Shown here: one piece after another, positions 49,485 through 57,508 of the stretch | Layout of the letters: every line of letters begins with the position of its first letter | How positions within the stretch are numbered: position 1 is the stretch's first letter | DNA from: Kitasatospora sp. GAS204B | Lineage (GTDB): Bacteria > Actinomycetota > Actinomycetes > Streptomycetales > Streptomycetaceae | NCBI RefSeq assembly: GCF_029892155.1 | Contig: NZ_JARZAG010000022.1 | Location: 62,001 to 126,000, forward strand | Direction of reading: 5' to 3' | Length of the DNA stretch: 64,000 nucleotides | Translations under genes and position numbers: made by a program | Notes under the pieces: model-generated | Database searches by the model: none | Told to the model about the DNA's origin: nothing | What the model saw: only the letters and a program-made list of their open reading frames with translations

Positions 49485-50966
49485 TCAGCCCGCCGCCGGT
49501 AGCAGGACGGTGACCGCTGTCCGGCCCGGCTCGCTCGCCATCCCCACCTCACCGTCGTGCGCCGCGACCACCGCCCGCACGATCGCCAGCCCCAGCCCCG
49601 TACTGCCCGCGTGCCGGGAGCGCGAGGCGTCACCGCGGGCGAACCGGTCGAAGATGTGCGGCCGCGCCTCGGGCGGGATGCCCGGGCCGTCGTCCACCAC
49701 CTCCACCAGCACCCGGGCGCCTTGGCGGCGGGCCCGGGCGGTGACGGTGGTCCCCGGCGGGGTGTGGTGGCGGGCGTTGCCGAGCAGGTTGACCAGCACC
49801 TGGTGCAGCCTGGCCCGGTCGCCCTGGACGAGCACCGGATCGTCGGGCAGCTCGAGGCGCCAGCGGTGCTCGGGGCCGGCCGCGCGGGCGTCGCTGACGC
49901 AGTCCACCACCAGCGGCGAGAGGTCGAGCGGGGCCAGCGACAACGGCCGCCCCGCGTCGAGGCGGGCCAGCAGCAGCAGGTCCTCGACCAGCGCGGTCAT
50001 CCGGGTCGCCTCCGACTCGATCCGTCCCAGCGCGTGCCGGGTGTCCGGGCCGATCTCCTCGCGCCCGCGCCTGGTCAGTTCGGCGTACCCGCGGATCGAG
50101 GCCAACGGGGTGCGCAGCTCGTGGCTGGCGTCCGCGACGAACTGGCGCACCTGGGTCTCACTGGCGTGCCGCGCCTCCAGCGCCGAACCGACGTGCCCCA
50201 GCAGCTGGTTGAGTGCCGCGCCGACCTGCCCGGCCTCGGTCCGCGGGTCGGTGTCGGCCGCCGACACCCGCTCGTGCAGGATCACCTCGCCGCGGTGCAG
50301 CTGGAGTTCGGAGACCCGGGCCGCGGTCGCCGCCACCCGGCGCAGCGGGCGCAGCGCGGAGTTGGTGAGGACGAACCCGGCCAGCGCGACGGCCAGCAAC
50401 GCACCTGCCGACAGGCAGAGTTCGGTGACCACCAGGCGATCCATGGTGGCTTGCAGGTCGGCTGTGGGCAAGCCCACCACCACCTGGTCACCACTGAGAT
50501 GACGATACGTCAGAACCACTCGGTAGCTGCCGAGTCCGGGCAGGTCCACCGAGTGCGGCCGGCCGGCCGGATCGGCCGCGAGCCGGTCCAGCACCGCCAG
50601 CTGCGCGGTACTGAGCGGTGTCATGCCGGGGCTGGCGGCCCCCGCGCTGATGCCGCCCGCCACCGCCTGCCCGTCGCTCAGCACCGCGCCGAGCGTCGCC
50701 AGCGGCTGGCCGGGACCAAGCACGAAGCCCAGGTCGTCGTCACGGCCACCGCCACCCGCCAACCCGGGCGGCGGCCCGCCGGGCCCCGCCGCGCGCGTCG
50801 CCACGCCGCCGAGCGCGTGGTCCAGCTGCCCGTACAGGTCCTGGTGCAGGACCACGGCCGTGACCACGCCGACCACCGCGCAGACCACCGCGATCAGCGA
50901 CATCGAGGAGACCAGCAGCCGGGTCCGCAGCGACCAGCGACGGCGCGGGCCGGCCTGCCGCCTCAC
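49485..50966 (-). CDS. Two-component sensor histidine kinase
   Basis: 493 residues from a GTG overlapping the response-regulator stop (GTGA). Transmembrane helix near residue 15-40 (LVSSMSLIAVVCAVVGVV), an extracellular sensor loop of about 130 residues, second helix near residue 190 (GALLAVALAGFVLT), HAMP, then HisKA with FVADASHELRTPLASIRG (phospho-His) near residue 275, N box NLLGNARHHT and G boxes DDGPGIPPEA, GSTGLGLAIV. Convergent with the ArgG-like gene, ending six bases from it. It may control the cluster but there is no direct evidence. Confidence 0.94.
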   Translation of the reverse strand: MRRQAGPRRRWSLRTRLLVSSMSLIAVVCAVVGVVTAVVLHQDLYGQLDHALGGVATRAAGPGGPPPGLAGGGGRDDDLGFVLGPGQPLATLGAVLSDGQAVAGGISAGAASPGMTPLSTAQLAVLDRLAADPAGRPHSVDLPGLGSYRVVLTYRHLSGDQVVVGLPTADLQATMDRLVVTELCLSAGALLAVALAGFVLTNSALRPLRRVAATAARVSELQLHRGEVILHERVSAADTDPRTEAGQVGAALNQLLGHVGSALEARHASETQVRQFVADASHELRTPLASIRGYAELTRRGREEIGPDTRHALGRIESEATRMTALVEDLLLLARLDAGRPLSLAPLDLSPLVVDCVSDARAAGPEHRWRLELPDDPVLVQGDRARLHQVLVNLLGNARHHTPPGTTVTARARRQGARVLVEVVDDGPGIPPEARPHIFDRFARGDASRSRHAGSTGLGLAIVRAVVAAHDGEVGMASEPGRTAVTVLLPAAG

Positions 50967-51787
50967 CGCGGCTCGGCCGCGCACGGCGACTGCGGGACGT
51001 CCGGCGACTCCAGGGTGTCCGGCGGCTCCGGGGTGTCCGGCGGCTCGGCCGGCTTGAGCTGGTAGCCCGCGCCCCGGCGGGTGTGGATCATCGGCGGCCG
51101 GCCCGCGTCGATCTTGCGGCGCAGGTAGGAGATGTACAGCTCGACCACATTGGTCGCACCGCCGAAGTCGTAGGACCAGACCCGGTCCAGGATCTGCGCC
51201 TTGCTCAGCACCCGGCGCGGGTTGCGCATCAGGTACCGCAGCAACTCGAACTCCGTGGCGGTCAGTTCGATCGGCCGGCCGGCCCGGCTGACCTCGTGGC
51301 TGTCCTCGTCCAGCGTCAGGTCGCCGACCACGATCACCGACTCGCTGCGCGCGGCCGCCGCCCCCGAGCGACGCAGCAGCCCGCGCAGCCGGGCCACCAC
51401 CTCCTCCAGGCTGAACGGCTTGGTCACGTAGTCGTCGCCACCCGCCGTCAGTCCGGCGATCCGGTCCTCGACCGCGTCCTTGGCGGTCAGGAACAGCACC
51501 GGGACGTCCGGCTCGTCCCGCCGCAGCCGGTGGAGCACCTCCAGACCGTCGAAGTCCGGCAGCATCACGTCCAGGACCACCGCGTCCGGCCGGAACTCCC
51601 GCGCGCCGCGCAACGCGCCGGCCCCGTCCCCCGCCGTGCGCACCTGCCAGCCCTCGTACCGCAGGGCCATGGAGAGCAGCTCGGCGATGGCCGTCTCGTC
51701 GTCCACCACGAGCACGCGGACCGGCGAGCCGTCGGCCCGGGACAGTTCGGGGCGCCCAGCGGGGGCGGGAGATCGATGCGCAGACAT
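50963..51787 (-). CDS. OmpR/PhoB-family response regulator
   Basis: 274 residues. Receiver: VLVVDDETAIAELL near residue 25 (acidic pocket), phospho-acceptor Asp in VVLDVMLPDFDG near residue 71, TAKD and YVTKPFS with conserved Lys. DNA-binding winged helix: LTLDEDSHEVSRAGRPIELTATEFELLRYLM, then YISYLRRKIDAGRPPMIHTRRGAGYQL near residue 238. After it comes a 25-residue Pro/Glu/Asp tail with a repeating PPDTPE pattern. First gene of the two-gene signalling operon. Confidence 0.95.
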   Translation of the reverse strand: MSAHRSPAPAGRPELSRADGSPVRVLVVDDETAIAELLSMALRYEGWQVRTAGDGAGALRGAREFRPDAVVLDVMLPDFDGLEVLHRLRRDEPDVPVLFLTAKDAVEDRIAGLTAGGDDYVTKPFSLEEVVARLRGLLRRSGAAAARSESVIVVGDLTLDEDSHEVSRAGRPIELTATEFELLRYLMRNPRRVLSKAQILDRVWSYDFGGATNVVELYISYLRRKIDAGRPPMIHTRRGAGYQLKPAEPPDTPEPPDTLESPDVPQSPCAAEPR

Positions 51788-51907
51788 GGCCCCGACCCTC
51801 GGCCACCCGGCTGAGAGCCGGCTGTCGCGAAGCTGTGGATCCGCTGAGAATACCGAGGCGGACCCCGCTGACCGGGCACCTGCGCCGCTCTGTCAAGATC
51901 TGCGATC

Positions 51908-52345
51908 ATGACCACCAAGATCCGCCGCGCCGGCGGCACCAGGACCTTCTCCGACGTCATCCTCGCAGCCCTGCGGATCCGGCGGTTCACCACCGAGCAG
52001 GACCTGGCCGACCTGGCGGCGGGCACCACCCTCCAGGTGACCTGCCTCAGCTCCACGCTGGGCACGGTCCGGCTGCTGAAGATCGGCAAGGGGCGCACGA
52101 TCCCGCAGACGGCACCCGGCAGCCTGTACCTGGCGGCCGACCAGATCAGCTGGCAGAACCGCCGCACCAAGGAGACCGCCACGGTGTGCGGCCCGTTCAG
52201 CCTGACCCGCTCGGACAAGAAGGCCGGCCACCCCAAGCTGGCCCGCTTCGACCTCCTCGCGGCCGGCGAGCAGCACGTGATCATCATTCCCAAGGCCGAC
52301 GTGCCACTGATCACCCGCGTGCTGGAGCACACGGCGGCCCAGTGA
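51908..52345 (+). CDS. Hypothetical protein, 145 residues
   Basis: Basic N-terminus (MTTKIRRAGG) then a predominantly beta pattern: TTLQVTCLSSTLGTVRLLKIG, GSLYLAADQISWQN, ETATVCGPFSLTRSDKK, and HVIIIPKADVPLI. No signal peptide or membrane segment. The spacing of short strands suggests a PH-like or OB-like small domain but I cannot name a family. It lies in its own unit, divergent from the response regulator. Confidence 0.6.
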   Translation: MTTKIRRAGGTRTFSDVILAALRIRRFTTEQDLADLAAGTTLQVTCLSSTLGTVRLLKIGKGRTIPQTAPGSLYLAADQISWQNRRTKETATVCGPFSLTRSDKKAGHPKLARFDLLAAGEQHVIIIPKADVPLITRVLEHTAAQ

Positions 52346-52408
52346 GGGCGCTGCGCCCCCGCCCTAGCCGCCGGTCCGGCCCGGCTGGGGGCGGCAGCCC
52401 GAACGTGG

Positions 52409-53335
52409 CTACCGCTCCCGGGCAGTGAGCGCCTTGCTGTAGACCGTGGAGCTGCACCGGACCGTCATGCCCACCCGCTCGTACAGCGACAGCGCGCCGG
52501 TCTCCGAGTGCGTCCACAGCGTGCAGGTCCGCCGCCCCTGCCGGTAGAAGTCACGGAAGGCGTGCCGGAGCAGCACGCGGGCGATCCCCCGGTCGCGGTG
52601 GTCGCGTCGGACCGCGACCCGCTCGATGTACCCCTCGTCGGAATCCGGGGCGTCCAGCGACAGCACCGCGCCGACCAGCTGGTCACCGGCGAAGGCCACC
52701 GGTGAGACCGCCGGTCCGAACGTGGCGCGCTCGACGGTGAGCCGGGCCCACTCCTCGTAGGACTTTCGACGCTGCTGCCACTCGTCGAACGCGTCCTCGG
52801 TGAGCTGGTGCGCCGCTCGCTCGTCGCCGGGCAGGAACCGCCGCACGGTGATGCCCCTCGGCGGCTCGGGCACCGCCGGCTCGGCGGGCATCGCGATCTC
52901 CAACAGCCAGGCGGCGGCGAGCGCCTGGTACCCGCGCGAGCGCAGCAGCGCGCCGGCCCTCCGATCACCGTCCGAGGCGGTCTGGACGAGCCGCTCGGTG
53001 CCCACCTGTCGGGCCCGTGCCTCGACCCAGGCGAGCAGCGAGCTGCCCAGGCCCCGGCTACGGTGGCCCGGGTGGACGTCGACCTCGGAACGCCGGTTCA
53101 CCCAGGCCCTGGCGACCAGTTCCCCCACCGGGTCGTACACCAGCAGCGTGTCCAGCTCCGGTGCCAGACCGGGACGGGCGAGGTCGGCGGCGATGGTGTC
53201 GAGATCGGTCTCGGCACGACCGTCCAGTTCGAGCTCGCAGGCCGTGACGAGGCGGTGGATCGCGCGGACGTCGGCCGTGGTCGCCGGCCGGCTCTGATAG
53301 CCGGCCGGCAACCACGGCGGCGAAAGATCAGGCAT
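52409..53335 (-). CDS. Tandem GNAT-domain acetyltransferase
   Basis: 308 residues from ATG 53335. N-terminal half degenerate GNAT (VDVHPGHRSRGLGSSLLAWVE near residue 88, with the R-x-x-G-x-G loop), C-terminal GNAT with VAVRRDHRDRGIARVLLRHAFRDF near residue 242 and TLWTHSETGALSLYERVGM near residue 272. The arrangement is like mycothiol synthase-type double GNAT proteins, but key identity cannot be settled here. Monocistronic. Confidence 0.85.
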   Translation of the reverse strand: MPDLSPPWLPAGYQSRPATTADVRAIHRLVTACELELDGRAETDLDTIAADLARPGLAPELDTLLVYDPVGELVARAWVNRRSEVDVHPGHRSRGLGSSLLAWVEARARQVGTERLVQTASDGDRRAGALLRSRGYQALAAAWLLEIAMPAEPAVPEPPRGITVRRFLPGDERAAHQLTEDAFDEWQQRRKSYEEWARLTVERATFGPAVSPVAFAGDQLVGAVLSLDAPDSDEGYIERVAVRRDHRDRGIARVLLRHAFRDFYRQGRRTCTLWTHSETGALSLYERVGMTVRCSSTVYSKALTARER

Positions 53336-53427
53336 GCGGGAAACCCTGCTCCATCCGTACGCGTTCTGTCGACCCCATATCGCGGTCCGGTCACCGGTCG
53401 GTGCGGGGCCGCTGGTCCAGCGCGGTC

Positions 53428-53442
53428 CTGACGGCACGTCAG
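53428..53442. repeat. Palindrome ctgacg-gca-cgtcag upstream of hsp20
   Basis: Third member of the TGACGnnnCGTCA group; it lies in the gap between the divergent acetyltransferase and hsp20 genes, 144 bases before the hsp20 start. Confidence 0.45.
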
Positions 53443-53585
53443 CGGCGGACGGACTCGGACGAGGGTGTGGGGGCGAGGGTGTGGGGCGAGGTGCCTGATC
53501 AATGTGCCCGCTCGGCAGGTGTCACGGCTGGGACGACAATGGAAGCGGAGGCAATCGCAGCATTCGATCGAGCAAGGAGGCAGCG

Positions 53586-54008
53586 ATGCCCGGCGACACG
53601 GCGCCCAAGAAGCCCTTCTCCCCCTGGCACCCGGATCTCTCCGAGTGGTTCGAGAACTTCCCGTTCGGTCGCTCCGGCGAGCAGAACTCGATCCGGATCG
53701 AGGAGTTCGAGCGGGACGGCGCCCTCGTGGTGCTGGCCGAACTGCCCGGGATCGACCCCGAGAAGGACGTGGAGATCACGGTCCGCGACCGCTCGCTCAC
53801 CATCCAGGCCGAACGCACCGAGGAGCAGCGGGACAAGCGCCGCTCCGAGTTCCGCTACGGCTCGTTCACCCGCACCATCCCGCTCCCGGCCCAGGCCAAG
53901 GAGGAGGAGGTCACCGCCGGCTACGCCAAGGGCCTGCTCACGGTGACGGTGCCGCTGGACACCGAGCGGCCGGCCGCCCGGCAGGTCCGGATCAAGCACG
54001 AAGAGTGA
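53586..54008 (+). CDS. Small heat shock protein Hsp20
   Basis: 140 residues, AAGGAGG ribosome site 5-11 bases upstream. Alpha-crystallin domain (residues 35-130): IRIEEFERDGALVVLAELPGIDPEKDVEITV, then RSLTIQAERTEE and GSFTRTIPLPAQAKEEEVTAGYAKGLLTVTVPL, containing the A-x-x-x-n-G-L motif as YAKGLLTV. The N-terminus WHPDLSEWFENFP is typical of actinobacterial Hsp20. ATP-independent chaperone that holds unfolding proteins. Confidence 0.95.
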   Translation: MPGDTAPKKPFSPWHPDLSEWFENFPFGRSGEQNSIRIEEFERDGALVVLAELPGIDPEKDVEITVRDRSLTIQAERTEEQRDKRRSEFRYGSFTRTIPLPAQAKEEEVTAGYAKGLLTVTVPLDTERPAARQVRIKHEE

Positions 54009-54038
54009 CCAGCACCGCGATCTCGCCCACCGCGCAGA

Positions 54039-54118
54039 CCTAGGGCCTCTCTTACGGATCTTGCCGGGCGCGCGACGCCGGGCGCTGATCCGACAAGATC
54101 CGTAAGAGAGGCCCTAGG
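54039..54118. mobile_element. Short MITE, 80 bp, CTAG-flanked
   Basis: Perfect 25-base terminal inverted repeats (54039-54063 and 54094-54118; left end cctagggcctctcttacgg) around a 30-base GC-rich centre. The ends share ctagggcct and cggatctt with the element at 17577-17744, so both belong to related families with CTAG at each end. It carries no gene. It forms a strong hairpin just after hsp20 and supplies the TAG stop to the broken DeoR gene on the other strand. Confidence 0.75.
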
Positions 54119-54472
54119 CGAAAGCACGCTTGCCGAGCTTGGTGGAGTCGGCGACCACGATCAGCTGGTCGTCCCGCCGTTCAAGCCCACCCTCGCACCG
54201 GGCGGCACGAGGGCGGCGGCCGCCTTCGCGAGCCGGTTCTTCTCGTCCGCCTGGCGCACCGCCTTGTAGCGCAGCGGCAGGTCGTAGGCGACGCCACTCA
54301 GCACCGCGCCACCGCGGGTGCGGGTGAGCAGTTGCTGCCGGGCGAGTTCCTCCATGTCGCGGCGGACCGTCGCCATGGGGACGCCCAACAGCTCAGCCGC
54401 TGCCCCGACTTCGATCCGACCCCGGTCGCCCAGGACCTCGAGCAGTCGCGTCCAGCGCTCGTACGTCCCCAT
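54114..54472 (-). pseudogene. DeoR-family regulator, internally deleted and truncated
   Basis: The N-terminus is intact: RWTRLLEVLGDRGRIEVGAAAELLGVPMATVRRDMEEL (winged HTH), TRTRGGAVL, DLPLRYKAVRQADEKNRLAKAAAALV. It breaks just after LNGGTTS, where the sugar-binding core should begin, then in a shifted frame continues DQLIVVADSTKLGKRAFA, near the end of normal DeoR proteins, and stops at a TAG belonging to the MITE. Some 120 residues of the effector domain are missing. It lies directly upstream of, and divergent from, the SIS-ROK-PfkB-aldolase operon that it presumably repressed. Confidence 0.75.
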
Positions 54473-54533
54473 CACCACTGCTCATCACCACTCCTCGACC
54501 GTCGTGCCGACGGCGAGCGCAACATGCGGAAAA

Positions 54534-54602
54534 GCGCATCACCTCGATCCATCGTTGCGCATTTATGCGCGGAAACGCTATACATGGATCACATTCGCGC
54601 AT
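54534..54602. promoter_or_regulatory. Promoter and DeoR-type operator array of the sugar operon
   Basis: Repeats of gcgcat at 54534-54539 and 54597-54602 and a perfect gcgcat-tt-atgcgc palindrome at 54557-54570. A plausible promoter overlaps: ttgcgc (54555-54560), 18 bases, tatacat (54579-54585). DeoR proteins often bind several such half-sites. With the regulator broken, this operon may be constitutive. Confidence 0.5.
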
Positions 54603-54633
54603 CGAGCGCTGTGCTCGCCTCTGGAGGATCCCC

Positions 54634-55503
54634 ATGTCCCATGTCGCCGACGAGATCGCCAGCCAGCCGCAGTGCTGGCGGCGCGCCATGGAGCCGGCAC
54701 CGGCCGGTCTGCCCGAGCCCGGCGAGCGGGTGGCGGTGGTGGGCTGCGGCACCTCGCTCTACATCGCGCAGGCCTATGCCGCGCTGCGCGAGTCCAGCGG
54801 CCAGGGCGAGACCGACGCCTTCGCCGCCTCGGAGTTCCCCGCCGACCGCCGCTACGACCGGGTGGTGGCGATCAGCCGATCCGGCACCACCACCGAGGTG
54901 CTGGCCGCGCTGAACCGCACCGCCGCGCCGACCGTCGCGCTCACCGGTGACCTCGCCACGCCGATCAGCACCGCCGCCGACACCCTCATCGACCTGCACT
55001 TCGCCGACGAGAAGTCGGTGGTGCAGACCCGGTTCGCCACCACCGCCCTGGTCCTGCTGCGCAGCCACCTGGGCCTGACCCCGCCCGACCTGCCCGAGCA
55101 GGCCGAGCTCGCGCTGACCACCGAGCTGCCGCAGGGAGCCGGCCAGGCAAGCCAGTTCACCTTCCTCGGCACCGGCTGGACGATCGGCCTGGCCAACGAA
55201 GCCGCGCTCAAACTCCGCGAGGCCGCCGGCGCGTGGACCGAGTCCTACCCGGCGATGGAGTACCGGCACGGCCCGATCAGCGTCACCGACCAGAACAGCC
55301 TGGTCTGGTTCCTCGGCGAACCCCCGGCCGGCCTGGTCGAGCAGGTCCGCCGGACCGGCGCCACCGTCGCCACCTCCCGCCTGGACCCGCTCGCCCAGCT
55401 GATCCTCGCCCAGCGCCTGGCCGTGGCCCTGGCCCAGGCCAAGGACCTGGACCCCGACCAGCCGCGCCACCTCACCCGCTCGATCATCCTGGCACCGCAG
55501 TGA
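54634..55503 (+). CDS. SIS-domain sugar isomerase/deaminase (AgaS type)
   Basis: 289 residues with GGAGG upstream. Two SIS domains: the first VAVVGCGTSLYIAQAYAAL near residue 29 and SRSGTTTEVLAAL near residue 80, the second with FLGTGWTIGLANEAALKLREAAG near residue 175 and EYRHGPISV near residue 208. The pattern matches AgaS/GlmS-like galactosamine-6-phosphate or glucosamine-6-phosphate deaminase-isomerases. Context of kinases and a tagatose-type aldolase supports N-acetylgalactosamine or related amino-sugar use. First gene of a four-gene operon. Confidence 0.88.
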   Translation: MSHVADEIASQPQCWRRAMEPAPAGLPEPGERVAVVGCGTSLYIAQAYAALRESSGQGETDAFAASEFPADRRYDRVVAISRSGTTTEVLAALNRTAAPTVALTGDLATPISTAADTLIDLHFADEKSVVQTRFATTALVLLRSHLGLTPPDLPEQAELALTTELPQGAGQASQFTFLGTGWTIGLANEAALKLREAAGAWTESYPAMEYRHGPISVTDQNSLVWFLGEPPAGLVEQVRRTGATVATSRLDPLAQLILAQRLAVALAQAKDLDPDQPRHLTRSIILAPQ

Positions 55504-56447
55504 CCGTCATCGCCCTGGACGTCGGCGGCACCCGGATCAAAGCCGGCGTCATGGCCCCGGACGGCACCGTGCTGCACACCGAACACCGCGCCACCCGAGC
55601 CGAGTTCGGCCCCGATGCCGTCCTCGAAGCCGTACTCGGCTGCGCCGCCGAGCTCTCCCGCGTGTACGCCCCGAGGGCGGCCGGCCTCGCCGTCCCCGGA
55701 CTGGTTGACGAAGCGTCAGGAGTCGCCGTCTTCGCCGCCAATCTCGGCTGGCGCCAGGTCCACCTCCAGCGGTGGCTCGCAAAGGAGTTGGGGATCCCGG
55801 TCGCTTTCGGACACGACGTGCGGGCGGGCGCCCTGGCCGAGGCCAGACTCGGCGCCGGCCACGGCTGCCGCTCCTTCCTCTTCGTCCCGGTCGGCACCGG
55901 CATCGCCGCCGCCGTCATGCTGGACGGACGCGCAATGACCGGCAGCCACGGCTTCGCCGGCGAACTGGGACACCTGGTGGTCCGGCCCGGCGGCGAGCCC
56001 TGCCCGTGCGGCGGCCGGGGCTGCCTGGAGACCCTCGCCTCCGCGGCCGCCATCGCCCGCCGCTACCAACAGGCCACCGGAGAAAGGGAGATCAGCGGCC
56101 GGTGTGACATCACCGCCGAGGACGTCCAACACCGCGCGGCGGCCGGCGACCAGCACGCCGCGCGGATCTGGCGGGAGGCCATCGAGGCGCTCGCCGACGG
56201 CCTGGCCGCCGCGATCACCCTGCTGGACCCGGAGCGGATCGTCATCGGCGGCGGCCTCGCCGACGCCGGGCAACCCTACTTCGGCCCGCTGCGAGCGGCC
56301 CTGGCCACCCGTCTGACCTTCCAACGGATGCCGGAGATCCGCCCCGCCGCCCTCGGCCACCAGGCCGGCTGCCTGGGCGCCGCACTGCTCGCCCAGGACC
56401 TCCGACAGCCGCCCGGGCAGGGCCCGGCAGGCGGGAGGGACTCGTGA
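55500..56447 (+). CDS. ROK-family sugar kinase
   Basis: 315 residues from a GTG overlapping the SIS stop (GTGA). ATP loop ALDVGGTRIKAGV near residue 5, and the zinc/ROK signature CPCGGRGCLETLAS near residue 164 preceded by GFAGELGHLVV with the catalytic-His/Glu segment. It should phosphorylate a hexose or N-acetylhexosamine entering the operon's pathway. The coding sequence contains the palindrome ttgacgaagcgtcag at 55707-55721. Confidence 0.92.
   Translation: MTVIALDVGGTRIKAGVMAPDGTVLHTEHRATRAEFGPDAVLEAVLGCAAELSRVYAPRAAGLAVPGLVDEASGVAVFAANLGWRQVHLQRWLAKELGIPVAFGHDVRAGALAEARLGAGHGCRSFLFVPVGTGIAAAVMLDGRAMTGSHGFAGELGHLVVRPGGEPCPCGGRGCLETLASAAAIARRYQQATGEREISGRCDITAEDVQHRAAAGDQHAARIWREAIEALADGLAAAITLLDPERIVIGGGLADAGQPYFGPLRAALATRLTFQRMPEIRPAALGHQAGCLGAALLAQDLRQPPGQGPAGGRDS
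55707..55721. repeat. Palindrome (t)tgacg-aag-cgtca(g) inside the ROK gene
   Basis: Fourth copy of the TGACGnnnCGTCA motif, here within coding sequence. Confidence 0.4.
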
Positions 56448-57508
56448 TCCTCACGGTCACGCTCAACGCCGCGCTCGACGTCACGTACCGGGTGGACCGG
56501 CTGCGCCCGCACACCAGTCACCGTGTCCGGTCGGTGGCCGAACGGGCCGGCGGCAAAGGCATCAACGTCGCCCGCGTACTGCATGCCCTCGCGCGCGAGA
56601 CCACCGGACAGGACAGCGTCCGACCGGGCACCGTCCGACGGGACACCGTCGAACACGAGGTCGTCGTCACGGGGTTGGCCGGCGGCGCGGCCGGTGCGGC
56701 GCTGCGCGAGGAGCTGGCGACGGCCGGGCTGCGCGACCGGCTGGTGCCGATCGCGGGCAGTTCGCGCCGCACCGTCGCAGTCGTCGACGAACAGGCCGGT
56801 GACACCACGATCCTGCTGGAGCCGGGACCGGTGGTCACCGACGCCGAATGGGCCCATTTCCTCGACTGGTTCGACCGGCTACTGCCCCGGGCCGCCGCCC
56901 TGGTCCTCGCCGGCAGCCTGCCGGGCGGGGTGCCCGCCGACGCGTACGCCGTCCTGCTGCGCAGGGCACGCGCCCACGGCGTGCCCGCCGTCCTCGACGC
57001 CGACGGCGCGCCGCTGCTGGCCGGCCTGGCCGAAGCGCCCGCCGTGGTCAAACCGAATGCCGCCGAACTCACCGCCGCCACCGGCGAGTCGGACCCCTGG
57101 GCGGCAGCCCGGGCGCTGCGCGCCGCCGGAGCGCGGGCGGTGGTCGCCTCGTTGGGTGCGGACGGGCTCATCGCCGTGACCTCGCAGGGTAGTTGGCAGG
57201 TGCGGCCGCCACGCCGGTTGGCCGGCAACCCGACCGGGGCCGGTGACGCGGCCGTCGCCGCCCTCGCCCTCGGCCTGATCACCCAGGCACCCTGGCCGGT
57301 CCGGCTCGCCCAGGCGGTGGCCCTGTCGGCCGCCGCCGTCGCCGCACCGCTGGCCGGGGACTTCGACCACGCCGTCTATCGCGGCCTGCTCGACCAGTTG
57401 GACGTCACTCCGTCGCCTCCGTTCTCGCCTCCGTTCTCGCCTCCCTGCTCGCCTGCCTGCTCGCCTCCTTCGTCCCCGGAGAACTCCCGTGCCGCTGACC
57501 GCCACTGA
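56444..57508 (+). CDS. PfkB-family 1-phosphofructokinase/tagatose-6-phosphate kinase
   Basis: 354 residues, GTG start overlapping the ROK stop. PfkB features: ILTVTLNAALDVTYRVDRL (residues 2-20), AGGKGINVARVL near residue 35, and the ATP/anion motif NPTGAGDAAVAAL near residue 263 with the catalytic Asp. It would phosphorylate tagatose-6-phosphate or fructose-1-phosphate to feed the aldolase. After the fold (about residue 315) there is a repetitive Pro/Ser/Phe/Cys tail encoded by a 12-bp tandem repeat. Its 3' end overlaps the aldolase gene by 20 bases. Confidence 0.92.
   Translation: MILTVTLNAALDVTYRVDRLRPHTSHRVRSVAERAGGKGINVARVLHALARETTGQDSVRPGTVRRDTVEHEVVVTGLAGGAAGAALREELATAGLRDRLVPIAGSSRRTVAVVDEQAGDTTILLEPGPVVTDAEWAHFLDWFDRLLPRAAALVLAGSLPGGVPADAYAVLLRRARAHGVPAVLDADGAPLLAGLAEAPAVVKPNAAELTAATGESDPWAAARALRAAGARAVVASLGADGLIAVTSQGSWQVRPPRRLAGNPTGAGDAAVAALALGLITQAPWPVRLAQAVALSAAAVAAPLAGDFDHAVYRGLLDQLDVTPSPPFSPPFSPPCSPACSPPSSPENSRAADRH
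57413..57472 (+). repeat. 12-bp tandem repeat in the kinase 3' end
   Basis: Five units of tcgcctccgttc-type sequence (57413-57472) encode repeats of Ser-Pro-Pro-Phe/Cys. The first three units are nearly identical; the last two diverge. Confidence 0.8.
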
